A stretch of 64,000 nt of DNA. Origin: Echinarachnius parma. Taxonomy: Eukaryota; Echinodermata; Echinoidea; Clypeasteroida; Echinarachniidae. The first letter of the stretch is position 1. Each line of letters opens with the position of its first letter. Shown here in pieces: positions 1-12,000 of the stretch. The stretch covers positions 100,867 to 164,866 of the forward strand of contig JBAMJV010003147.1 in NCBI GenBank assembly GCA_037951105.1, in the 5' to 3' direction. Both the position numbers and the translations under genes were made by a program. The notes below the pieces were generated by a model. The model saw nothing but the letters and a program-made list of their open reading frames with translations. It did not search any database and had not been told where the DNA came from.

Positions 1-18
1 CACAGTTGTCGATCACAT
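1..18 (-). CDS. Paralogue 1 EGF exon, cut by the window edge
   Basis: Acceptor CTCGTAG then DVIDNC, the start of another fibropellin-like EGF exon that continues left of base 1. Confidence 0.75.
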
Positions 19-2640
19 CTACGAGAAAAAACGAAACAAAATATTAAATACATTCAAGAAGAGGTGGAAAGCCTACGCCTATGGTTCCATAATAATTAGA
101 TTCAGATTCAGTTTATTCAAACCATAAAACAAAAGTAACAAATATAAATAGCAGTTTGATAATCAATATACAAAATGGTTTTGGACCCCATAGAAGCCGG
201 AGCTTGTAAATTGGGGCCCTTTTACAAATTATACAAATTCTAGAGAAATAATATGGTAGGTAGGTCATCATTCAAACCGGATACACACGCCATTCACTCA
301 AGCCCACATCGGGGGCACTGCTATGAATACAAGAAGATAATAGAAGAAGCGAAGAGGGGGATCCGAAAATACGAAGATAAAGAAAAAGGTAAAATAGAAG
401 AGCAAGTGAAAGTGTAACAGAAAATCTGACAAAGAACTTAGTTTATAATAGTTGTTGTAGTAAGTCCCTTTTGCATACACACTTGAATCTTGACAAAGTT
501 GTACTTGATCTTATATTCTCAGAGAGATTGTTCCATTTGCTTATGCCTACATTTTGAAAGGAGTTTAACGCATGAGTAGAACGTACTGGTGGTTTGTGCA
601 GTAATGATCTTTGCCTAGTGCTATAAGAATGTATACATGAATTACTTACGAACAATGTTTTAAATAGGAACGGTAGATGTCCCGTATGGAAATTATACAT
701 AAATATTAGAGTATTCATAGTAATTAGCTCCTGGATAGGGAGAATTTTCATCTTTAAAAATAGGGGACTACTAGGGCTATTATATTCAGAGTGAGTAATG
801 ATCCTAATTGCCCTTTTTTGTAACACGCGTATTCTATTGAGATGAGAAAAATAAGAATTACCCCACACAATATTGCAATATAAACTTTTACATTTATTTA
901 TATGTCCTTACAAGATTATCTTTACAGGAATATTGTATAATTTGGCTTATGAGAAGTAAGTACCAATATTTGAATATATTTATTTACCGTCAGTACAGAA
1001 TTGTCCACCCCAGCCCTCCCCACAGTCACATGTGTATTGGTTGATGCCATCAACACACAGTCCGTGTACGCACTGGTTGTTCTCACAATCTCACAAAGAG
1101 TTATAATGGGTAGTCAGCAAATTCCAACTCGCACTCCACCGTAATCTCCCGAGGTAAACTCACGATATGTGTTGGATCGATCGAAGAGCGGTGCTTCGGG
1201 CCTTCTTATGAAATTGCATGCAGCACACAGCTGGTATCTGTATACCGAGCGAGTTTCTCGAGCTGTCACCTAAGGCAATACATATCGCTGATAAGATCAA
1301 ACAGCGGCACTTTGAAGTCAGTGCGGTTAAGCGTGTTACGTAGTATTTTTGCTCGTAAACATCTCTGATGGATCTCCATTCGCCTAGTACAAATATTCCG
1401 AACGCGACTATTTTTGATGCATTTTCGACTCGGGTGTTCGGAAGTGGGACAGTTTGCGATCGCTACTTATAACTGAGCCAATGGGGATTACGTACCGTGC
1501 GTAAAAATGCGCAATATGGATCCACGCGTCTAATATACCGGTCTGAATTCCCTTTAAGAAGAGGTCGAATAGCTACCGTACGCATCATATGGTTCCATAC
1601 CCTACCGAAAATATCACAGTGTGCCACTGTGTGAGCACACTGTGATTTACAGTGTGGACCACGATGTGAACACACTGTGTAGACTATTTTAAATTGGCGA
1701 ATGTTTCAGTGTGAACAGTCATCACACTGTGAACACACTGTAAACACACTGTGAAGTTGCTCAGATACACAGTGTGAGCGCACTATTTTACCCACTGTGA
1801 ACGCATGCGGTTTCACACTGTGGTGAGTGCTCTCACAGTGTGAGTGGGTGTTCACACCGTGAAAACGCTCCAATTTAACACAGTATACATAATGTGTGAA
1901 CACTGTGGTCAACACTGTGACACACAATGTGCTAACACTGAGCCACACCGTGTTCATTACGGCAGGGTATGAATATTATTTGTTTAATAAATATGTCCTT
2001 ACAAGATTATCTTCAGAGGAATATTGTATTTACCACGAGACTTGGTAATTTGGTATAAGAGAAGTAAGTAATGTACCAATATTTAAATACATAATTCATA
2101 TATACTATAGGTTTGTCATTCAATTTCATTATTTTGTACTTCAAATTCGTCCCGAGGAACCATCAGAGCGGAATTCCTAACTTCAATTTCGTCTTTCGTC
2201 AATCAATTTAACAAAAAGACCACACAATTTAGTCATTTGTCACACATTTTCGTCAATTGCAAATCAAATTCGTCGGTCACAGTTGCTGAACACATGAAAG
2301 CGAAAGCAATCTCGTCAATTGGTAATCAATTTCATTAAAATTCGATTCAAATTCGTCCCATGTATTTACGCTGTAATTGTCTGTGTTATATTGTCTTGAT
2401 GAAATTATTAATTGTAACATTAATCATTTAGGGGTAACATACACATGTACACACTCGAAAACAAACTCACGCGCACAAAAACACACGCACACACACACAC
2501 TCACACACACACACACAAACACACATACATTTGCACACAATTCACTCCAACACGCACACAAGCACGTTTACAAAAATGTGCAGTTAATTCATTTTTAAGA
2601 CATACATAGAAATAATATAAAACAATATTAAATAGTATGT

Positions 2641-2681
<41 letters not shown>

Positions 2682-3026
2682 TTACCCGGGCATACTTGTG
2701 GGCACCCGACTTGTGGGGTACTTGTCCTACTACAGGCTGAAGGAGTGCTACTACAAACTGTTTTTTTTCCACAAAATCTTTGCAACGAAAAAAGGCAACC
2801 TTCTGAGTGCATGGGAGGGTAGGGGTATGTCTAGAAAAAAAAAATTCCTCAAGTATAATTTATGGGGCACAGTCACAAGATTTTGTCACATAACTCTCTG
2901 AAGCTAAATACGCCGATTTAAGGCTATTCCTTAGTGGGGTCCATGATTTATTCCCCACAAGGAAAAAATACCCCACAAGTATATAATTGTACCCACACGA
3001 GACCCCACAAGAATGCCGGGGTGAAC

Positions 3027-3065
<39 letters not shown>

Positions 3066-6000
3066 ACATGATATACACATGACATACCCTCAGTACAGAA
3101 TTGTCCACCCCAGCCCTCCTCGCAGTCACACGTGTACTGGTTGATGCCATCAACACACGGTCCGTGTTCACAATGGTGCTCTACACAATTGTCGATCACA
3201 TCTACAAGAAAAATATATTTAAATTCAGGAAGAGGTCGACGCATATCCACGGTCCCATATCATCGTTTACATATTTGTTTATGTGTCCTTAGTACAAGAT
3301 TATTATATGAACTATAGCAATATGAATATAGATGTAGGAGTAGTAAGTACTAATATTTGAAATAAAAACAAGCATGACATACCTTCAGTACAGAATTGTC
3401 CACCCCAGCCATCTTCGCATTCACACGTGTACTGGTTGATGTCATCTACACACGGTCCGTGCTCACATTGGCTCTCTACACAGTTGTCGATCACATCTAC
3501 GAGAAAAAACATATTCAAATTCAAGAAGAATATCAACGGTCCCATATAAACGTTTACATATTTGTTTATGTGTCCGTAGAAAAATGATCCCCAGAGAAAT
3601 AATATATGAACTACGACAGTATTAATAACTATGGGTATACGAGTACAATAATGATATTGATAACCATGGAAAACCTTCAGAACAGAACTTTCCACCCCAT
3701 CCCTCCTCGCAGTCACACGTGTACTGGTTGATGCCATAAACACACGGTCCGTGTTCACACTGGTTCCCCTAGCAATTGTTAATCAAATCTATCAGAAAAA
3801 CAAAATGAAAAACATAGTTGAACTGTATATACGGTCCCATACATGCAAATGTTGTTTATCTGCCCTTCCAACTCTATCTTCTAGAGGCTATATTATACAG
3901 GCCTTCTACAATATGAAGTATATGGTATTAACCAATGTTTGAAATAAATACACACATGGCATACCTTCAGTACAGAAGTGTCCATCCCAGCCCTCCTCGC
4001 ATTCACACGTGTACTGGTTGATGCCATCAACACACGATCCGTGTAAGCACTGGTTCTCCTCGCAATCGTTGACCGAATCTACGAGAAAACAGAATGAAAA
4101 CCACACTGAAGTCGTGTAACTGCCCTTCTTAAGAATATTGTTATATAGGCAACTTCAATCAAGCGTATGTGGTATTAAAACCAAAAATTTAAATAAATGT
4201 TTACTTGGATGACATAGATTTAGTACAGAATTCCCCAGCCCGGCCTATCTCGCAGACACATGTGTATTATTGATACCACTCACACACAATCCCTCACAGT
4301 AAGAAAAAAGGGTTGATAAATGGTGCAAAGTAACGGAAAAAGGTGCAGACTCGGTATAGGATTAAAGTTGCACCAGATTATGCACCTATAAAGGTGCATT
4401 TTTGCTAAAGTGCAAAGTCGCACCTCCCTTAGTCTTGTTCCTATACTATGGTCCTACTGCACGCATGTATTTATGTACTCCTCTATTAATACACGATTCG
4501 TAAACTCTATGTCAATCATCACATATATCTCACACTATTATGAGTGTATAGTCTTATGGTTTTAAATGAATATGTGCCAATTTTATTTTCATATAATCTT
4601 GAAATGAATTAAATGGGTCTGTAAATCAAACTACGGCCACAGCAAGGCTTTCAACCAATTACAGGGTCCGAGAGAAACAATAAAAGAACAAGTTAAAGAA
4701 GAGAAGGTGCCATGCCAAATACTAAATGTTTTTAGACCACTATAGACAAGAATATTACAATCGATCCAACCGAATAAAGATAATACAAAAAATGGAAAAT
4801 TACTTATAAAGAGCGATATAAATATGACATATAATGTATTATACATTATATGTCATATTTATATAATACATTATATGTATATAATGTAAATTAAAAAAAC
4901 TAACTAAACAATAATTATTTCGAGTACTTCATCAATAATAATAATTTTAATTTACGTTTAAATACAAAGAGAAAGGGGCTTGTAGTAATTTCTTTTGGAA
5001 GATCATTCCAAAATTTTGGACCCAAAAATATATATTTTTTGTTGGGCAAATAGTGTACGCGTTCGTGGTAAATGAAAGGAATCACTATGCCGAGTGGGGT
5101 AAGTATGAAAATAACTATTCTTTTTAAATATCGTCATAAAACTTTCAGGAAGTTCATTATTGGACAATTTATACATAAATATCCCAATATTATACAAATA
5201 TAAATCAGTTAGATTCAATACTTTATTTGTATAAAATAATTATATTGTGTGAGCATAAAAACCTTTTTTTATTAACAATTCTAATAGTTCGTTTTGTATT
5301 TTAACTAGTTTATCAAGTAATAATAATGTACTATTGCCCCATGCTAAAATTCCATAATACATGTAAGATGATATTAATGTTTCAAAAGGAGTGTGTAAAA
5401 CGGTAGTTGGAAAAAAAACTCCTTAACCTATATAAAATTCCAGTATTTCTAGATATTAAATTTCATAAGTAATTAGTATGTGATTTCCAAGATAAATCAC
5501 TATCAATATATAAACACAGGAACTTAATACTATCCACTCGTTGTAAATTAATATTATTTATTAAAATATGTTCAGGGAGTAAATTTATCTTGTTACTAAA
5601 AACCATATATTGTGTTTTAACAATATTTACTGACAATTTATTTAAATGAATCCATTTCTGTACCAATTTCATTTCATTATTAACTATATTTAACAAGGCC
5701 TCTGGATCACGGTGTGAATAAAAAAAGGTTAGAATCGTCCGCAAAGAGTATAAAAGATAATACTTGAGAAGCATTAGGAAAATCATTCATGTATAATATA
5801 AAAAGAAGAGGGCCCAGGAGTGACCCCTGGGGTACTCCACATGAAACAAATCTGTGGCTTGACTCATGCCCATTGACAGCAACAAATTGTTTTCTATTTT
5901 CTAAATAACTCCTAAACCAGTCCAACGCATGCCCACGTATTCCATAATGATTTAACTTATATAATAATATATTATGATCTATCGTATCGAAGGCCTTGGA

Positions 6001-9000
6001 AAGGTCCAAAAATATCCCAACTGTATGTAATTGATCAACAACTTCCGTTAAATTCACTATATTACCTACCACAAACTTATTGAGAAAAACGATATTTTGG
6101 TTCAATGTGAATAAGAATGTTTTAAAGGTGCCTATATTTCCAAATTGTTTTGGCGTGATTTTTATAGTCATGCTTAATTTGTGTTTTATACAACCATTTA
6201 CATACTATTAAGATATGGTATTTCATACAGGACAGTCACTTCAAAGACAATGATCGGTTTTACAGTGGATCTTGCGTTACGTAAGTATTACCTGCCATTA
6301 CTCGACCTATAATTATCGATGTGCCGAGCACCTGGCAAAAGGACACGTATTGTCACGATAATGGTGCCCGAATGGTGCCTGCTATGACCCGGATCAGATG
6401 CTCCATGTTTGAGTTACAATACGCGGTAAATAGTTGAAGAAAGCCAAAATAGAAAACCTTTACCCAATTCGCAGTTGATTCCATTGTAGCCTGGATGACA
6501 GGTACATGAATATCCGTCCAACAGATCTTCACAAGTTCCTCCATTGAAACAGGGGGATGAGAGACACTCGTCGACATCTGTAAATTCAATTTCAGAAATA
6601 TCGCATTAGAAGAGGTGGAAACAATCTATTGCCAGTTAGGGCAACTTCTGTAGCTCCAGTAACAAATCCCAAATCCGTGGTCGCAAGAATGTTCATTACA
6701 ATCATTGATATCTGTATGTCAGAATGGAAATTAAATAACTCATATATCTACGTAGGCATGGTGAGTGCAAATATATGAAAAAAACATGCAATTGTTGCAA
6801 TTAAAGCATCACATTGTTATACTCCATATTACATATAAGTGGTATAATACATATATAGGCAAACAGTTTTATGTTGGTTATATCAATACTCACATACTAT
6901 TTGTATTGATTCTACTCAAAATTATTACGCTGGCCTACCCATGTCATAAATTCAATTAAGACTTTATCGGGGCTCGAACCAATAACTTCGAGATCATGAG
7001 TGTGATCTCTGAGTTACAATACGTGATAAATAATAGCAGAAGATCAAATACTTTACCCAGTTCGCAGTTGATTCCATTGTAGCCGGGAGGACAGGTGCAT
7101 GCATATCCGTCCAACAGATCTTCACAAGTTCCTCCATTGAGACAGGGGGATGAGAGACACTCGTCCACATCTGTACCTGCAATTTCAGAAATATCACAGT
7201 ATAAGTGATGGACAAATTAATCGTGCTAGTTATACGGCAAGTTCTTTAGCTCCAGTTACAAACCGAACTTAAATAATGTAACGAGCACTCGTCAACATGT
7301 GGAAGGATATTCTAACAAGATAAATTATTACCTATGCATTGATGGGGGAAGATGAAATGAAATAGGTTTATCACACCTATTTGGTTGGTACATTATGTTT
7401 TTATCAAATCGACAAACTCTCGAGAACAGTCGAGAAGGATTTACTACATGCATACTGTATATAAATCTCATGAGATAATGATTATAATGGATTACGATTA
7501 ATAACGATGCTCGACATGATGAGAAAATCCCTGTGCATATTTACCATGTGTATCCAGCTCTGTTCTCCGAGTGCCGCCCACTGTTTATTGAAAAAGACCT
7601 ACTTAAAGGGATAGTACAGTTCTGGTCAAACTAAATTGTAGTTACCAAAACTTACAACAAATCATTACAAACTACTAGTTATCTAGTTATAACTCCACCT
7701 TCCTCGAAAGGTAAAAAAAACCTACAAACGGCTAAGTTAAAAGGCTGTTATTATTCCAAAAGCGGCTGTTAAACTCAAGAGGGGCCCTAAAAATATTGAT
7801 TTGAATTTGTTCTTGTATTGAAATAATGATTCAATAGAGAGATCATTAACAACTATTTCAAAACCAATGTGTATGTATTATACAGATTTTTTTTTTTTAA
7901 TTATCGAATAAATGTGGGCCCCACATTTATTCCGATCGGATATACTTATTAATTTTTCAGCTGATTCTAAATCGATTTTGGTCAAATCAAGTTCGAAATA
8001 TCCTTAAAATCAATATTCTTCCTTACACTTATTTTGTCATTACCTCACATATTATTTATTTCTTCAGGCGCCCTCTAAATTAAACTGTATTATCTCTTTA
8101 AGCCATATTACTAACATGCCTATTTTTGTTCAATACAGCTAGACAATAATTCGTAATTGCAGAGAGTATTTATCTCTTTTCATAGGATATTATTAACACA
8201 TAACATATTTTAGGCAATCAATTTCAAAATGTGTATGATAAGTCTTATTATGGAAATAATGTACCGTACCGCAAATAATGTCAGTTGAGTTGACAACAGA
8301 CAATTTTAAAGAGCATTGGAAATCAATGAAATAAATAAAATTTCGTGAAGACAAAGTTCATATTGTGTATTAATCTACATTCCAGTAATGTGAAAAAACA
8401 CAAACAAGAAATAACAATATATATTTTAGAACATTGTACCTATTTCACACGGTTCTCCGGTGAGCGGGGCAGGACACTCGCAGTAGAAACCCTCCTTAGT
8501 CTCCACACACTGCCCTGGTGAACACGGGTTGCTCAGACAATCTGGACGAAATAGATTTAAAGCGGCAATACCAACGATTATCCTCATTGCATCGATAATT
8601 CATAAACATACGTATGCCTATACTATTTTCAGGAGCATAAATATGACGTACATGTATTTTCTTATACATGTATACTGTGTGTCTTAACACAAATCGTAAA
8701 AACGGAAGTGTAAGGTATTAAGATAAATTAAAAATGGACGTTATCCCTTTTTTTATTTGAGACGTGAACATAACCCTCCAAATGAATTTTAGTTGGGCTC
8801 TGTTGTGTTTGCCAGTCCCGATATATAATCAGTTCTTTGCACTTTGTAATGATGTTTTATTTGAAATTATGTAGTAAAAATATAATGCATTTATATTTTG
8901 TTTTCGTTTTTGCAATCTAGAAATAAAATATCAAGTCAATAAATGAAACAGTCCAGAAATCGCAATTAAAATGGTCTATCCTTTCCTTGAGACTGTTAGA

Positions 9001-12000
9001 TGATAAAATATGATTATGTCCACCATTCCCAAATCGTTGTCTTTAACAAAATTAAAAAAAATTATTGTTGAATAAGGAAAATACAATAACTAATATGAAC
9101 CATACCTGGCAAGGAACACACAAGAGCACCGCCGCCAAACGAACTTAAAAACCCCTTTCGCGCGTACTTGGGAACAAGACGGACTGCCGTGCCATTTGGG
9201 AGCTTCAACAACGGATCATGCTGTCGCAGCCATGGCAAAGACAACCTTAAGATTTAGAAAATAAATGCAATGTATAAACTGTATCACTAACAATCACTAC
9301 CATTTTCAACATTTTCACCATCACACTATAAGTGTATTATAGTGTAGAATTACACTTATTAAGGCTAAAACTGGTAAAGCTTTCCATTAAATTTGGGGGT
9401 TAGCTAGGGCCACTAGCTTTGTGCACTAGCTTTCGGAAATATTGCACGTTTTCACAACACACATGTCTGCAAACTTATCATCTGATGGGTAAGATGATTG
9501 CAGGAATTGAGCGGAATTGATTGAGTGCTTAATGAGATAAGTTGACTTTGTGTTAGGGGGAAGATGTTGACTTCAAGAATGTGGTTCAGTGTCCAGCGGG
9601 GTCTAGTGGGTGAAACCCCTGGAAGCTTTTTAATTGTAACTATTCAATAACCTCACCGGTAGCTATCACAAGGTCAGCACAATTGTGCCGAGCCTGGAGG
9701 GGAGGGGGTAGGGGGGGGGGGGTAATCTGGATCAGGAGCCCCCCCCCCCTACCTACGCAACTGTGAATGGGCGTAGGCACACGTTCTTCTAAAGGGGGGC
9801 TAAGGTCTTTTGCCCAAATTTTCAACAAAAAAGGTCCTCGCGCCTCTTTAATGCCCGACAACAACATGCTTCTAATTTTTAAAGTCCAAAATAACACGAT
9901 TCTGCCCAAATGTAAGACGGTTTTGCCTGAATTTAACATTATTTTTGCCCGAATATGACACGATTTTTCCCGAATTTGGCAGGATTTAGCCCGGATTTGC
10001 ATGATTTGCCAACATTTCAGGTGCGTTTTGCCCGAATATTGCCGGTTTCAGAACTCCAGGGGGCTGCAGCCTCCATGCCCCCCCCCCCCCCCCCGCACCC
10101 TACGCCTATGCCATGTACAACATGCATAACAAGTGTTTCACTTCACCTTTGTTTCCCTACTGTTTTTTCAACTGTACCATAGACAACTTTCTGTCTCCAT
10201 TTCATTCCGTCATGCAGCTAATTTCATCTGACCTTGCACCAACAAAGGCGGGTAACGTAACCATTGACATAGCAACAGTTACAACAACAGCGGCTACATA
10301 ACCCACTTTTTTTTTAGTACACTCTCAAATGCGTTCAGATGATGTTTCATCAGGTACCGATGGTAAACCTGGCAACCTCCAGTGGTCATTCAAAACAGTT
10401 GATAGTGGTTTCACAAACATTGATTATTTTCATTATTAGCGATACCCATGAGGAAATAAATTACTAGAAATGGCAGCAGTTATGCAGATCACAGTACGCG
10501 TAAATTCACGCGTTTCATTTCCCTTTAATTTTCATGATGTGTTTTCAATGGTTGTCATCCGAAACTATTTCCTTTGACTGAAAGTGAATTTTGGTTACGA
10601 AATGATAATAATAACAATTACCTGTAGTTGTCAGGAATAGGATCGCAAGGAGCACTTGGTTAACCTACAAAATAAAAAATGTGAGGATGAAAATAGTGAA
10701 CTGAGTTATTATAATTATGATATACACTCTTAGAAATATTGGGTAAAGCTTGGATACATAAGTGCCCTCATCGATGCATGGTAAACCAAAACTGGGCATT
10801 TCTATGCCCAACTGCATAATATTTTATCCAATTATTGCTCATTCTTACCCAATTACTGCTCATTTTGGGTAAGAATGAGCAATAATTGGACAACATATAA
10901 TGCAGTTGGGCATAGAAATGCCCAGTTTTGGTTTACCCATCAATGAGGGCACTTATGTATCCAAGCTTTACCCAATATTTCTAAGAGTATAGCCATGCTT
11001 AGTTATCGCATTTTGTTGGCATGGATACAGTGACGCAGCCCGGTCATCTCGTGAGACTAGGCAGCCATTATCATTCACAGTACATAAGGAGGAGCGGAAG
11101 ATGGAGGGAGAGGCATTATCTTCCTTGCTTCCTGTAACCTTAGCGAAGACGACCTCCTTTCTTAATATATTACAGTTATATTATATTGTATTATTTCGTT
11201 TATTTGAGTTTCTTCTCTATATGAAAATAGACTTGAGATTTAATCTCTGCACACAAATATTGTCCCTATCTTTGTTACTGGCATTGCGTTTTCTCTTTTT
11301 TTAAATTGTGTTATTTCCGTGCAATATGTTATACAATCAATTGTATAATGGTAATAAACATGATACAAATGTATATTGAGAATCACGGAAATAACAAAAT
11401 AAGAGATTATTGCATTGCGGAAGGGGGTATTCATAGGCAGCTGGCTTGAAAGCGACGCCCCTCGCAATAATGAGGGGCGTGTATTTGTTTAATCGAGAAA
11501 AAAAATCAGTACAAAATAATCAGATTTACTTAGGTAATTCACATGGTTAATTTAACAGTTTGTAACAAATTGTTCTTTGTATTATCATAAATCAATCAAG
11601 TCCTTAAAGTCATACCTGTAAAGTGTCCAAATCCACGAAAATTACTTGGAGCTTCATCGTTTCTCTTCTACCGTATTGTTTAGCTTATGGTAAGAGAAGA
11701 ATAAAATAGGGTTTGATTTTTTCAAATGTCCCTTTAGTATGAAGATAATTATCATTGAAAATCATTATTTCTAAAGCGTTAATCAACGCAATTGAAAAAA
11801 AGTACAATTGTCTCAGCAGAGAATGTCCGCATGCAGCACCCGTGAGAACATTCCGGAGATTGAACTTTGAGCCGAGCGAGTTCAAATTCCATGAATTATG
11901 TACTACGTGTGTAAAAATACACGGGTGCGAATATCTCAAACGGATCATTCATTACTACGACAAAAGTATGGCAGACCATCAGTATTCGGTGATAAAATAT

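Larger units (their letters stand above)
3200..4370. repeat. Tandem exon-intron units of about 292 bp
   Basis: Not only the EGF exons but also the introns repeat: the words GTTTATGTGTCC, ATATGAA, AGTA and TAATATTTGAAATAAA recur between exons at the same spacing. Further copies of the intron part lie at about 885-985 and 1980-2100, so the array once extended across the present insertions. Confidence 0.75.

Noticed and set aside
2377-3250. His/Thr- or Cys/Val-repeat ORFs
   Set aside because: Translations of CA microsatellites; the one that contains an EGF exon merely reads through from it.
3312-3758. 148-residue minus-strand ORF combining an out-of-frame EGF exon, intron and a true EGF exon
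   Set aside because: The MNTDRVF start is the neighbouring pseudo-exon in the wrong frame; only 3383-3496 is a genuine exon.
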